A DNA stretch of 64,000 bases, from the NCBI GenBank assembly GCA_024114885.1, contig CP099419.1:4030001-4094000 (forward strand), written 5' to 3'. This DNA is from Septoria linicola. Taxonomy: Eukaryota > Ascomycota > Dothideomycetes > Mycosphaerellales > Mycosphaerellaceae. A program made the position numbers and the translations under genes. The notes under the pieces were generated by a model. The model made no database searches. It was not told the DNA's origin and saw nothing but the letters and a program-made list of their open reading frames with translations. Of the stretch, positions 34,511-48,000 are shown piece by piece (the first letter of the stretch is position 1; each line of letters opens with the position of its first letter).

Positions 34511-37500
34511 TTATACCTCTAATCAAGTATCGCCTATCGAATTTCTACTTCTTTAGCTCCGTCGGGCTAGCCTTAGCCTTTAGCTTACTAAGTCTTCTAC
34601 TTCTTCTTTAAGCTCCGTTAGTAGCTAGCGTATATAACTCTCCCTTTCTTCTTAAGTTATTACTAATAGCTTACTAATAAAGATCTACGGATACTTGTAC
34701 CTAGGTAGAAGGCCTAGTTCTATAACCTTCTCTATCGGTAGCGGTACTTCTTCTAGTTTAACCTAATCTAGAACTAGCTTTAGGTTTTCTTATAGAAAGA
34801 TATATTTCTTAAGGTCTATCCTTTTATAGATATACTTACGTTTTGAGCTATCTAATTCCTTAAGCTTGTACGATATACCTCCCTATAACACTTTAGATAC
34901 TCTAAAAGGGCCTTCCTACCTAAACGTAAGCTTATAGGAGAAGCTAGTTTTTAACTTAGAGTAGTATACTAATACGAGATCTCCTTCCTTTAGTATAGTA
35001 AGGTCCGTATAGCGATATTTATTAAAGTACGCCTTGTTCTGTTTCTAGAGACGCTATTAGCGTAGTCGTCCTTCTTCTATAGTTGTTTCTATAGCTTCTA
35101 GGGCCTAAGCTCGAATCGTAAGGAGCTCTACTCTAGTCTTGACCTTGCCCTAATCTATAATCCGGAAGGTATAGTGTTCTAGCTCGATTAGTAGTACTAC
35201 GTTACGCCTAATTATTACCTCTAATAGTATTAGACCGGTAGTAGAGACTATTATCGTTCTCTCTACCTATAGAACCGCTAGAATATAGTCGCGAATCGTA
35301 TAAAGGCCGCCGTTAGAGAGCTTTAAGCAAGCGTCTAATATTGTCTTATAGCCGACCTTAACGATAGCGTTAGACTAAGAGTAGTATAGCGAAATATTAA
35401 TACGTTTAACACTGTACGATAGTAGTAGCTTCTCTACGTTACTAAGGTTAGTCTTATAGTTATCGAGGATAACTTCTATAGTAGTACCCTACTAGTAAAA
35501 GACCTCTTCCTATATAAACCTTACTATCTATACTAAGGAGATACTCTTCGCTAAGTACTAGAATATACGTGCTTCCGGCTAGCGCGATAGAGATTCGCGT
35601 ATAACTATTAACGAATAGTTCTTCGAGATATACAAGCTATCGATATACTACTACTAGCCGACTATAACTTAGAGCGGGATTTATAGTTCTCTAGGTACCT
35701 GTCTCCTATACTAAAGACTATAAACAGTATATTATCGAATAGCGAGCGAAATCTGAGCCTAAACTCTATCCTACTATTATCGTTTCTAGATAAGATTATA
35801 CGTCTATTTAGCGCTACGATAACCGTTCTTATAATAGTATACCTTGATAATACGAGCTTATACTTTAGGTTTATCGACAACTCGCTATAGAGGTCTAGCT
35901 ACTCGCTCTTAGCGCTAGAGCTAGTTGTTCTTAATATAAAATAGCCGACACTTTTTCCTTAACCGCTTATACTCGTTATTAGAAACTCCCTTAGGTCTTT
36001 ATATCTATATAAGTACGAAAGCGATATTTATTAACTCCTAAGAGTAGATCCTATTAATCGTAGATAGCTCGCCCTAAATCACCTATATAGAGAAAGCGTT
36101 AACGTAAAAGGTATCGAAGAATTACTTATTAATTATCAGATCTACGTCTTCTTCCTGTTCTATAGCCTTTATATCTTCAGGCGTAATAGGCTTCCTCGAT
36201 AGCGAATCTAGAGCTATATACTTCTTACTAGGAACATATATAACGTTAAAGTCGAAGAGGTAGATCTATACTAGCTAGCGCGTTATTACTATATTCGGTA
36301 AATTAGAGGTAGCTTTATTAAGCTAGTAAACGAGAGTATTTATATTAATCTCTAGTTAGAAGTATACTCTAAACAGCTATAGTTTCAGCTTCTTTAATAC
36401 CTTTAGTATACTAAGGTATTCGCGCTTTCTAGTATCGTACTTAATCTCTACTAGGTTAAATAGGCTAGACTTATATCGAACTAGATAGCGGAGAAGTAGC
36501 TCGTCTCGATTATATTAGGAAAGCGTATATCCCTAACCTTTACTACTCGAATCTATACCTACGATAATAAGTCCTACTCCTTCTCTAAAGTCAAGAGTAA
36601 CTAGGGCTAGGGCTGAAACTAGTATCTTTAAGACGACGTCCTTAGCTAGTTAGTATTCGGTAGTCTATTAAAACTCGGTATCCTTCTATAAGAGTTTAAA
36701 TAGTAGAGTAAGGATAATCGTGAAACCTTTAACCTAGACGCGGTAGTACGTAACTACGCCGAGGAAGATTCGAACCTCCTTCTAATTCTCTAGCGTCGGC
36801 TATTTCTTAATCTTTACTACTCTCGCGAAGTCTAGATAGCGACCATCGATACTAGTAAGGTAACTAACGATTACTAGTTGTTCGTAATAGAGCTATAGCT
36901 TATTAAAAGCCACCGTTATATTAGCTCGTTCTATATTATAGAGAACGTCGTCTATAGCTATAATATATTTAATAACGTAACGGTAGAGGCTAGGTTTAAC
37001 CTCTTTACTATCGTACTTCGTCTTAGGCCCTTTAATACTAATATTATTAAGGAACGGCCGTACCTTATACGAGACATACTCTATAAGTACTTAATTAATA
37101 ATACGAACGAACTAGGTAACAGAGTTCGTAGCTCCTTATAGTAACGTTGTCTACCGTAACAAGCCTAGTAGTAAGTCGAAGCCTATAAGGTCTCTATATG
37201 ATTTATTAAGTAGGATTTAGTTATATCTAGAGAAGATATTAACTAACGAGGCTAGCGTATAACTAGCAAAGTCCTTAGAGAAACCCTTAGCGTCGGGTAG
37301 TAAGTTCGAATCTCTTATAGTAACTTGATTAAACTTCTAAGCTACGTTAATCAACCGATACTTCTTTAGCTTACCTACCTCTATCTTCTTACTAATAAGG
37401 AAGTACGGGTTTCGATAGGCACTATAGTATAGCTCAAGAGTTCTAGCTTAGATTCGTTGTCTTAGTATATCTTCTACGATATATTATAGCGATAGGTTTA

Positions 37501-38575
37501 GCTTGAAGCCTAGGTACTACTATAGCTCGTAAGGAACTATTCGAATCTTCTATAGTAGAGCAATATTAGGATTAATTCGGCCTAAATACGTAAAGTCCTA
37601 CGCAAAGGTAGCTTCTCGATTCCTTAGTATATAGTGTAATAAATCTAGCTCCTTTAGTAGTAGTTCTATACTAGGTTTGAACTTTGTAAGCCGTTTAGGC
37701 GTAAGACGTAATCTAGGCTCGATCGTCGAGAACCTCTTAGTTAGGTACTTACTATCGTAAGGTCTAGTACTAGGTAGTATAGCTACTTCCTTCTTAATAT
37801 AAGTCCGTCGCTAGTCCTTTAATCCGCTAGGGTTTAAGCTATTAGTTATAGTAATATCGGCATTTACTAGTTTAATCTTGTTAGTAACTCGCTTATAAAG
37901 AGTGTAGGCGCTAATATAATTATCTAGCTTCTACTACCCTATAGCTTCTTTATTACGAGCTCTCTCCGCTACTATATTAATAGTAGCCGAGATAACGTAC
38001 GTCTCTTCGCTAAGCTCGTCGTCCGCTTTATTAGAAATAACCTCGTCGTAGGGTCCGGGTTCTTAGATAGCTAGCTCTACCTCTCTAATCTTCCTATAGG
38101 CAATTATCAAGTATTCGCCTCTATAATTTGAACCCTAGCTCGATTAAGGCACTAGTATAGTATCTTTAAAACTGTACCTAATACCCTAGTACAAGTCTCG
38201 CTCGCTAGTATAAGCTAGCTCAGCTTCGCTAGTAGCTAGTAAAAGCTTCTTAAGTCGACTATTTTAGCTAAATTTAGCGATATTACCTTCGACGGCTACT
38301 ACTACGAGATAGTCATACTATGTTTAAGTCTAGCTATAATTAACCCGTCTTAATAGCTCGAGCTGTTACCGTAGAGAGGTACTTTGTCTAATTAAGTCCG
38401 CTATAAAATAGTCTCTAAAGTAGATTACCTTTATATACGACAACTACTACGTAAGGTAGTTAAAGACTTGATTCTCTAGGAGTTTAGGGCTATTAGTAAC
38501 CGTAAACGAACACTAGTACTAATCGCTTATCTATCTATACTACTAGTATAGTTTAAAGTATAGTATAGGAGGTAT
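34511..38575 (-). pseudogene. Gyp-1 ORF2 (RT-RNase H-integrase), RIP-inactivated
   Basis: This is the polymerase polyprotein, 4065 bases or 1355 codons from decayed ATG (38575) to TAA (34513-34511), the same length as in Gyp-2. A pre-RT extension of about 500 residues comes first. The RT FxDD box is F-L-N-N (37054-37043). RNase H follows (KRECLSILK, TLVYQLNKA, LFDFNVIYIPSKK, as read in Gyp-2). Then comes integrase, and a Glu/Lys-rich C-terminal tail. I see no chromodomain. The Asp to Asn changes at the RT active site and the many TAG/TAA are all RIP-type. Confidence 0.92.
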
Positions 38576-38581
38576 AACGTA

Positions 38582-38603
38582 ATTATCGTTTAAAAAGGCA
38601 ACT
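38582..38603. repeat. P2 near-palindrome at ORF1/ORF2 border (Gyp-1)
   Basis: It contains the ORF1 TAA (38592-38590). ORF2 begins at 38575. Confidence 0.82.
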
Positions 38604-41511
38604 ATAGAACGTTCCGCTAGCTAACTCTCCTAAGTAGAGTTTTCACCTCTAACTACTAAACCTTATACGGAAAGGGTAGTAGAAGCTTGAAAAGCTTATA
38701 ATCTCTCCCCCTACTCCTCGCTATTATAAGATCTAGAGTTCTCGATAGTATACCCTATATCCTTTAGCTAGTAATTACTAAAAGTCAGAGTTCGGACACC
38801 GACTTCTATCGAATCTTAACGCGATACACGTATTAGAGCCCCTACTATACTCGTGCCGTCGACTAGAGCTAGTTCCTTAGTACTCTAGCTTTTCCTAGGA
38901 CCTATTCTATAGTTCGTATATTACTATAGCTATTAAAGCTAGTAAATATAATAATATAGCCGTCTAGAGTACTAATTAAGCCCTCCTACGAGCTATTATC
39001 GTAGTTCTTAGAAGCTAAGCGTACCTACCGCGCCTACGGTCGGCTAAGTAAGATCGGGCCGTTTACTAGTAAGACTAGAAATAGTATCGTAACTCTTACG
39101 CTAAAGATATCGATTAATATCTCTAGGTAGTACCTAATGAAAGTAACCTTGCCTTCGACTCCTTCTATAGTAATATTACCGAGAGGGGTTATACTAACTT
39201 GAAGCTTTCGAACGTATTCGATCGGTATAATTATTAACTTAGCCTCCTCGTCGATTAAAGACTTACAAGCTATTATTCGAGGGCTGTACTTTATAGGCAC
39301 GTAGATACTTAGAACAATTTAATAGATATTATTAAATAATAGAAGGATGTTATTAGTCCGCTTATAAAGCTCGGAAGCGGGCCTAGGTTTCACTATATTA
39401 ATCGCTATAGTAGTGACCTAGAAGGCCTTAATATCAGTCGCTAAGACAGCTTTTATTAGCTCCTCCTCTACCTACTCGCTAAAGGCTTTAGATAGTAAGG
39501 AATGTGCGCTAATCTTAGCTCCGCTACTACTATTCGTACGCTTCTTTATACGGAGCTTATTAAGCTTCTTACGTAGATCCGTGTCGTTTAGAACACGGCC
39601 CTATAAGGAATACGACGCTCGTTCGCTATAGAGAATAATCTCTACTAAGCTTAACTAGACCTTAGATTCGAGTATTTTGTCTATCTAGAAGACGTTAGCG
39701 TTATTATTAGCGTACGTAGCTCGAAGGTAGTTGTCCGTACGCTTGGTCTTTAGAGGCTCCTTAGCCTTCTTCTACTTTTAAGTATACGTAGGAGCGACTA
39801 GAACTAGTAGACCGTTTAGGTAGTCGTATATCTACTTATCCTTAATCTTATTATTATCACGTCTCTAAGTTTAAGAATCCTTTAACTCTCCTATATCTAT
39901 AAGGTAAGGAGCCGGCTAGTTTTTATCTTTAACCTCTTTAATACAAGAGTAACGATAAGCGTAGGTTCTTATAGCTATAGCCTAGGTCATAATCCGCTTC
40001 TATACTCCTATTAGCTATCCTCTAACCGGACGAGAAGAGTTTAGGTTCCGCTTTGTCTTTACGCTATCTCTAGCTACGTAGGCGCCGATTAGATCGTCCT
40101 AATCCTTCTATATAATAAAAGCGACTTGACTGATATTAACGGGACCGTTAATACTAGCTACCTTGTTCGCTATCCTTTACTAGCTCGCTCTTAGCGTTAA
40201 TAAACGATCTACATTTTCAAGATCGATCTTCCCGTAGCGCTACTCTAATACTCCTATTAATACGAACAGCTTTAGTAGTTCCTTGTCCTAGTAGTACTAT
40301 ATCTTTTCTGTACCTAGGCGAGGCGTTCTATAGTACATAATACCGGTCTTTAGATCTCTATATATCAAGCCCTTAGTCTCGAACTACTATAGGTACTCGT
40401 AGTTTATAGCTATATAGCCTTCGAGCCTATATATCTAATAACCTAAAATCTTTAGAGCGATCGCTATATAGGCCTTAATTATTAACCCGTTATCTATCGT
40501 AGCTAAGTTAATCGAAATCTCCTAGCTATAAGTAGGCCTTAGAATATATAGATAGTCGTAATCGTAAGACTTCGCCTACTATCCTATCGACGAGCGTAGC
40601 GGCTATAGGCCTCCTTCTTCGAGTCGACGAATCGTAGCGATTACAAGCTCTTATATACTAGCGGTAATATTATCGACGGTTACTAGCTTACGGCCTTTAT
40701 AGACTACTATTTCTCTAGCCTTGAACTTAGAGTTTAGTCTTAGAGCGGACTTCTTTACTACTTCGTGTAACTACTAGACGTCTCTACTACCTTCGTTATA
40801 TACTTCTAATTTAAAGTCCTTATTACTATTAATCTAACGCTAGGCTGTCTTTAAGAGCTTACTATAATCTAAGTCCTTATTATTAAGATCTAACCTAAGA
40901 TAGGCCTAGAGCCTCTTACTGAAACGAAATAGAAGGCCTCGTATAAATAGAAGAGTACGAGAACGCTCGTCTATATACGAAGTAGGCATAGTATTAGAGT
41001 AGAGTATAAACTGCCTTAAGTACTCTAAGAGATTATTATCCTCTATACGATTAACCTTATAAAGGTTTTCTATATAGTAGCGGTTTCCGAGTATATATAT
41101 ATTATCGTACTTTTAGTATTCCTTAATAATCGACTCTTTGAACTTAGCGTAGTCTTAGTCGTAGAAACTATTAAGGCGCTAGTATCTTCTACGTTAGATA
41201 ACCGTGACCTAAGTAAGTAACTTCTCGTAAAGCTACTTATTATTATTAATAAGTAGAATAACGTAGTTACTATATAGTGCTTTAAAGCGCTTAATATACT
41301 CGGTTACGTTCTCTCTATTAAAGAAGGGATTCTAGTCCGAGCTAGGTAGTAGCGGAACCTAAGCGATAATTACCTTCTAGCTTTAGGTTACTTAGATCGT
41401 CTCTATAAGTAGCTAGAACTACGCTATAGACAGTCTACCTCCTAAGTTCGGTCTTTAAAAGATATCGGTATTAGGGTTAAGGTTAGTACCTCCTTAGTCC
41501 TCTATAGACAT
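38590..41511 (-). pseudogene. Gyp-1 ORF1 (Gag-protease)
   Basis: It starts at an intact ATG (41511-41509, M-S-I-E-D) and ends at TAA 38592-38590, 2922 bases or 974 codons in one frame. Gag forms the first two thirds. The protease lies at about 39300-39034 in the same frame, and its stretch of 88 codons without a stop reads IIACKSLIDEEAKLIIIPIE. The D-E-E-A there fits a D-x-G-A retropepsin motif with the Gly changed. Having Gag and protease in one frame means no frameshift is needed between them. ORF2 follows in another frame after P2. Confidence 0.88.
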
Positions 41512-41713
41512 GTCGTTGTCTAGTAGAGAGAATAAAGTAAAAGCAGGTAGTAGCTTTACTAGTAATCTTCGAATTTGCTTATTAAGCTAGTTAGATAAGC
41601 TACTCTCTAGTGTTTTAGGCTAGCTAATAGATACTAATTCACTTATAGAGCTCGTTCGAAGGTGTTCTAAGAGTGTGTTATACTCTCCTTAATCAAGTTT
41701 TTAAATAAAATAT

Positions 41714-41736
41714 AGTTATCGTTTAAAACGATAACT
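41714..41736. repeat. P1 near-palindrome in the leader (Gyp-1)
   Basis: Arms agttatcgttt and aaacgataact, about 200 bp before the Gag ATG. Confidence 0.85.
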
Positions 41737-42450
41737 AAAAAACAAGAGTCTAAAATTTTCCTAGCTGTCTAAAGGTAAACGTTAAACTTTTTATTATAAT
41801 ACTAGGGCTATATTGATTGTGCCTAATAAGTAAGGCATGTCGTGTCGTATAGTTCGACCGTTTATAGCTAGGCGCGTCCGTCTCGCTTATTCGGGTAATT
41901 CGCTATATAACTATAGTAGTATAATATTACGTTAGCCTATACTATATACCGGGTCCGGGGCCTTAGACATAATTAGTGTCCTTAGCTAAACGATTAGCGT
42001 CTAACGCCGTACTAGGGCTTATTCTAAGCGATCTATGTACTAGAGGATACGAGATTGCCTGGACAGGTCTAGCCTATCCTATAGCCTCTACGCTATCCGA
42101 ACGAGAGCGTTTTCACGCTAAACCGGGGTCTAATCGAAGACTATTATAGGTATAGAGACCCTAAGTAAATCTCCGATATAGTAAGTCGCCTTACTATCTA
42201 TCTAACAATTACCGAATAGATCCGTGCTAAGAGGTACTAGAGGTTTATAACTTTTCTAGGTTAGAGCGATATCTATATTCTAGGGGCTTCTATATTATTA
42301 TAGCCCTTTAAGTCGCCTCTTACGTAGGCTTCTTTTAGGCCTCTTATTAATGTTTATAGTATGTTAGTTCTCGCTTTAAGGCTACTATCTACCCTCTATA
42401 CTTCTAGTCCTAGTGTACGAGAGAAGAGATAGCCCTACCTTCGGCTCTAT
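41737..42450 (-). other. Gyp-1 leader
   Basis: 714 bases with no coding frame. The primer site lies against the LTR (minus strand tagagccgaagg). Confidence 0.6.
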
Positions 42451-42730
42451 TAATAGATAATAACCACCCTAACACTAACCTCCTAGGCAGGTATAAGAGC
42501 GGTCGCTATAGAACAAGACCTGTTCGGAGAGTAATAGTCTTATAATACGTTAATTGAACGGTAGTAACGAGCTTAAAACAGTAGCCCTAGGACTAAGAGC
42601 CTTATACTAGGACCGTAGGACATTGAATTGATTAAGTAGAGTAAATATTACTATCTTAGAAACGAGCTACTACCTTACTTTTATACTAAAACTACTAAGC
42701 ACGGTATATAGGTAGGCCTTTGCCTTACTA
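42451..42730 (-). repeat. Gyp-1 5' LTR
   Basis: A 280 bp LTR paired with 26493-26772 and followed by the duplicated ctag. Confidence 0.95.
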
Positions 42731-42734
42731 CTAG

Positions 42735-43630
42735 AAGCACTATATCTAAGAGAACCTAGCTAAGATAGGAATAGGTTAAGAGACTATATTACTAACTCTT
42801 TTACTAATAGACAGCTATAAAAGTCTAAAGCCTACTAGACTAAATAATAAAAGGTATAATAAATAGGAGTACTAATCTATTATTAGAATATAGATATAGC
42901 TTATAACTATTATAAGACTAGACATTTTATTTACCCTTAGAAGATTAAGCTCCTATATTAGTAATCTAATAGTAGGATATATAAAGGCTCTAAAAAAGCT
43001 AACTAGATACCTAAGATTAAACCTAGACCTTAGTCTAAGATACTTAAGGAATAGTTAAGGCTATCTTACTAGATATATAGACTCTAACTATATAATAGAC
43101 AAGACTAATAGAGTCTTAATCCTTATACATGTCTTCTTCCTTTATAGTATACTAATCTCCTAGATAAGTAAGAAGTAGAAATCTATAGCTATATCTATAA
43201 TAGAAGCTAAATACATAGCTATAGAAGTATATACAAAACAGTTATAGTTCCTTAGTACTCTTATAAGAGAGCTTAGATACCTAGAGTTAGTAGGAGAATA
43301 TTCTTACTAACTAAGGATCCTTAGTAACTAGGAAACTATTACTAGAATTAGGCTAATTTAGCTAAAAGGTAATAACTAAGCTACTCTTACTCTAGTTAAG
43401 GACTTATATATTTATAATAAGTCTAAACATATTAATATCTTATATAATACTATAAGAAAGCTCTAGTAGAATAGACTTATCTCTATTAAATATATAAATA
43501 TAAAAGAGATAGTAGTAGATAGTCTTACTAAGCTAAAGAATAGACTATAGTTTCAGGAGTTTATAAGGCAGCTCTACCTTATATAAGAGATATATAAAAG
43601 ATAACTCCAAGCCTTAGAGTTAAACTAAGA
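42735..43630 (+). pseudogene. Cop-2 polyprotein, end of RT and RNase H
   Basis: This continues from 26492. It contains the connection domain, then Copia RNase H at about 43140-43570, with IEAKYIAIE, the SKHINI motif near 43420 and VDSLTKL. Stop codons are RIP-type. The true stop is near 43628. Confidence 0.9.
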
Positions 43631-44248
43631 GGAGTCTAAAAGAAAGATTTTAGTTACTTAACTCCTTCTTAGTTAGACTTTATAAAGTCCTAAATACCCT
43701 TACTAATATTAGACCTATTACTAACTACAATATTACTATATAGTATCTAGTTAAACTAGACATCTTCTAAGGCTAAGTACTAGTTAATATTAAAAACCTC
43801 CTCTATAGTAGCTATTATCTCCTCTACTAGTATATAGTTACTCTACTCCCTAGCTTAATATAAGATCCCTATAGCTAAGAATAGTATACCCTAAAGGCTA
43901 TTAGGGAACTAAGAAGCTATATAGAATATAACTAAGTAGGGGACTAGGCTATAAGGAATCTAGAGAGCTATTAGAATTAGCTATAAGAAAGGATAAGGGC
44001 AACCTACTAGATAGTCTATATCCTAAACAATCTACTCCTATATAAGAGAGAAGGAAGATCTTATAGAAGGCATTTCTTTTACCTTTTTGTAGGAGATAGT
44101 AGTATAGAAAGTTTGTTAGATTAATAGTTAGTACTATCTAGTTATTAGTCTAAAAAGTAAGTACTTAATAACTAATTAAGATTAGAGCTAGTACTTAAGT
44201 ATTATAGATAATCTATAGAAAGATCTAACTATATAGTATAAGTAGGAG
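43631..44248 (+). other. Cop-2 3' untranslated region
   Basis: About 620 AT-rich bases without a frame. It ends in a weak purine run (aagtaggag) just before the 3' LTR. Confidence 0.6.
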
Positions 44249-44525
44249 TGTTAAGAATGTATCCTAGATAGTTAGTCTAGACATAGATATTTGAGTATAG
44301 TTCTAGATACCTAAGGCATCTACCTAAGGCTTAGTAAGAGGTATATCTTACTTCTCTTTCTTCTCTTCTTAGATAACTAACTTAATTAACTTTGTATTTA
44401 GTTCCTAGTATATTACTACTATACTATGTATATAAGTTAGTTCAAGATTAATCCTCTATTCTTCTTTACTACGCTATACCCTCCTTAATATTATATAGTA
44501 TATAATACGCTCTCTACTTTTAATA
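44249..44525 (+). repeat. Cop-2 3' LTR
   Basis: A 277 bp LTR that keeps its original TG start (tgttaagaat), unlike the 5' LTR. It is followed by the duplicated tacga. Confidence 0.96.
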
Positions 44526-44530
44526 TACGA

Positions 44531-45027
44531 TACTATTTCTAGTCTTACTAGCGAACGGCTCGATCTTACTTAGCTAGCCGTAGGCACGATAGGTACGTCT
44601 AGCTTCTAAGAACTACGATAATAGCTCTTAGGAGGGCTTAATTAGTACTCTAGACGGCTATATTGTTATATTTACTGGTTTTAATAGCCGTAGTAATATA
44701 CGTACTATAGAACAAGTCCTAGGAAAAGCTAGAGTACCGAGGAACTAGCTCTAGTCGATAGCACGAGTTTAGTAGGAGCTCTAATACTTTTATCGCGTCT
44801 AGATTCTATAGAAGTCGGTGTCCGAACTCTAACTTTCAGTGATTATTAGCTAAAGAATATAGAGTATACCGTCGAGGACTCTAGATCTTATAATAGCGAG
44901 GAGTAGGGAGAGGGATTATAAGCTTTTCAAGCTTCTACTACCCTTTCCGTACAAGGTTTAGTAGTTAGAGGTAAAAACTCTACTTAAGGAAGTTAGCTAG
45001 TAGAACGTTCTATAGTTACCTTTTTAA
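44531..45027 (+). pseudogene. Gyp-2 ORF1 (protease), 3' part
   Basis: This is the end of the Gag-protease frame after Cop-2. It includes ASKNYDNSS and LISTLDGYIVIFTGFNS. It runs through several RIP-type stops to TAA 45025-45027 within the P2 palindrome. Confidence 0.85.
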
Positions 45028-45036
45028 ACGATAATT
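45014..45036. repeat. P2 near-palindrome at ORF1/ORF2 border (Gyp-2)
   Basis: Arms agttaccttttt and aacgataatt, overlapping the ORF1 stop. ORF2 starts six bases after it. Confidence 0.85.
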
Positions 45037-45041
45037 ACGTT

Positions 45042-48000
45042 ATACCTCCTATACTATACTCTAAACTATACTAGTAGTATAGATAGATAAGCGATTAGTA
45101 CTAGTGTTCGTTTACGGTTACTAATAGCTCTAAACTCCTAGAGAATCAAGTCTTTAACTACCTTACGTAGTAGTTATCGTATATAAAGGTAATTTACTTT
45201 AGAGACTATTTTATAGCGGACTTAATTAGATAAAGTACCTCTCTACGATAGTAGCTCGAACTATTAAGACGGGTTAATTATAGCTAGACTTAAATATAGT
45301 ATAACTATCTCGTAGTAGCGGCCGTCGAAGGTAATATCGCTAAATTTAGCTAAAATAGCTAACTTAAGAAGCTTTTACTAGCTACTAGCGAAGCTAAGCT
45401 AGCTTATACTAACGAGCGAGACTTATACTAGAGTATTAGGTATAGTTTTAAAGATACTATACTAGTGTCTTAGTCGAGCTAGAGTTCGAATTATAAGGGC
45501 GAATACTTAATAATTGCCTATACGAAGCTTAGAGAGGCGGAGCTAGCTATCTAAGAACCTAGACCCTATAACGAGGTTATTTCCGATAAAGTAGACGACG
45601 AGCTTAGCGAGGAGACGTACGTTATCTCGGCCGCTATTAACATAGTAGCGAAGAGAGCTCGTAATAAAGAAGCTATAGGGTAGCGGAAGCTAGATAATTG
45701 TATTAGCGCCTATACTCTTTATAAGCGAGTTATTAATAAGATCAAACTAGTAAATATAGATATTACTATAACTAACGGCTTAAACCCTAGCGGATTAAAG
45801 GACTAGCGACGGACTTATATTAAAAAGGAAGTAGCTATACTACCTAGTACTAGATCTTATAATAGTAAGTACTTAACTAAGAGGTTCTCGACGATCGAGC
45901 CTAGATTACGCCTTACGCCTAAACGGCTTATAAAGTTCAAACCTAGTATAGAGCTACTACTAAAGGAGCTAGATTTGTTATACTATATACTAAGGAATCG
46001 AGAAGCTGCCTTTACGTAGGACTTTACGTATTTAGGCTAAATTAACCCTAATATTACTCCGCTATAGAAGATTTAGACAATTCCTTACGAGCTATAGTAG
46101 TATCTAGGCTTTAAGCTAAACCTATCGCTATAGTATATAGTAGAAGACATACTAAGACAACGAATCTAAGCTAGAACTCTTAAGCTATACTATAGTACCT
46201 ATCGAAATCTATACTTCCTTATTAGTAAGAAGATAGAGATAGGTAAGCTAAAGAAGTATCGGTTAATTAACGTAGCTTAGAAGTTTAATCAAGTTACCGT
46301 AAGAGATTCGAACTTACTACCCGATATAGAGGGCTTCTCTAAGGACTTTACTAGTTACGCGCTAGCCTCGTTAGTTAATATCTTCTCTAGATATAACTAA
46401 ATCCTACTCGATAAATTATATAGAGACCTTATAGGCTTTAACTTACTACTAGGCTTGTTATAGTAGATAACGTTACTATAAGGAGCTACGAATTCTGTTA
46501 CCTAGTTCGTTCGTATTATTAATCAAGTACTTATAGAGTATATCTCGTATAAAGTATAGCCGTTCCTTAATAATATCGGTATTAAAGAGCCTAAGACGAA
46601 GTACGATAGTAAAGAGGTTAAACCTAGCCTCCGCTATTACGTTATTAAATATATTATAGCTATAGACGACGTCCTCTATAATATAGAACGAGCTAATATA
46701 ACTATAGCTTTTAATAAGCTATAGCTCTATTACGAATAACTAGTAATCGTTAGTTACCTTACTAGTATCGATAGTCGCTATCTAGACTTTATAAGAGTAG
46801 CGAAGATTAAGAAGTAGCTAATACTAGAGAATTAGAAGGAGGTTCGAATCTTTCTCGGCGTAGTTACGTACTACTACGTCTAGGTTAAAGGTTTCACGAT
46901 TATCCTTACTCTACTATTTAAGCTCTTATAGAAAGATACTAAGTTTTAATAGACTACCGAATACTAACTAGCTAAAGATGTCGTCTCGAAGGTACTAGTT
47001 TTAGCCCTAGCCCTAGTTACTCTTAACTATAGAGAAAGAGTAGGACTTATTATCGTAGGCGTAGATTCGAGTAGTAAAGGTTAGAGATATACGCTTTCCT
47101 AATATAATCGAGACGAGCTACTTCTCCGCTATCTAGTTCGATATAAGTCCGGCCTATTTAACCTAGTAGAAGTTAAGTACGATACTAGAAAGCGCGAGTG
47201 CCTTAGTATACTAAAGGTATTAAAGAAGCTAAAACTATAGCTATTCGGAGTATACTTTTAACTAGAGATTAATATAAATACTCTCGTTTACTAGCTTAAT
47301 AAGGCTATCTCTAATTTACTAAATATAGTAATAACGCGCTAGCTAGTATAGATCTATCTCTTCGACTTTAACGTTATATATATTCCTAGTAAGAAGTATA
47401 TAGCTCTAGATTTATTATTAAGGAAGCCTACTATACTTAAAGATATAGAGGCTATAGAGTAGGAAGAAGACGTAGATCTAATAATTAACGAGTAATTCTT
47501 CGATACCTTTTACGTTAACGCTTTCTCTATATAGGTGATTTAGAGCGAGCTACCTATAATTAATAAGATCTACTCTTAGGAGTCAATAAATATCGCTTTC
47601 GTACTTATACGAATATAAAGACCTAAGGGAGTTTCTAATAACGAGTATAAGTAGTTAAGGAAGAAGTGTTAGCTATTTTATATTAAGAACAACTAGCTCT
47701 AGCGCTAAGAGCGAGTAGCTAGACCTCTATAGCGAGTTATTAATAAACTCGAAGCGCGAGCTCGTATTATTAAGGCATACTATTATAAGAACGGTTATCG
47801 TAGCGCTAAATAGACATATAATCTTATCTAGAAACGATAGTAGTAGGATAGAGTCTAGGCTTAGATCTCGCTCGCTATTCGGTAGTATACTATTTATAGT
47901 CTTTAGTATAGACGATAGGTATCTAGAGAACTATAAATCCCGCTCTAGGTTATAGTCGGCTAGAGGTAGTATATCGATAGCTTATATATCTCGAAGAACT

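Larger units (their letters stand above)
26493..42730 (-). mobile_element. Gyp-1, complete Ty3/Gypsy retrotransposon hosting Cop-3
   Basis: A complete 16238 bp minus-strand copy. It is 13.2 kb once Cop-3 and its duplication are removed. LTRs of 280 bp lie at 26493-26772 and 42451-42730. The 4 bp duplication is ctag (26489-26492 and 42731-42734) in the Cop-2 RT region. It is less RIP-mutated than Gyp-0 and Gyp-2, which agrees with its deeper nesting. Confidence 0.96.
21987..44525 (+). mobile_element. Cop-2, Ty1/Copia retrotransposon hosting Gyp-1
   Basis: A complete plus-strand Copia element with 277 bp LTRs at 21987-22263 and 44249-44525, split by Gyp-1 at 26492/42731. Without Gyp-1 it is about 6.3 kb, the length of Cop-1. 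It was inserted in the protease region of Gyp-2. Confidence 0.96.

Noticed and set aside
35662..35880. 72-codon open frame on the minus strand
   Set aside because: It overlaps the integrase part of Gyp-1 ORF2 in a different frame. The true frame gives the integrase-like reading, so this is a shadow.
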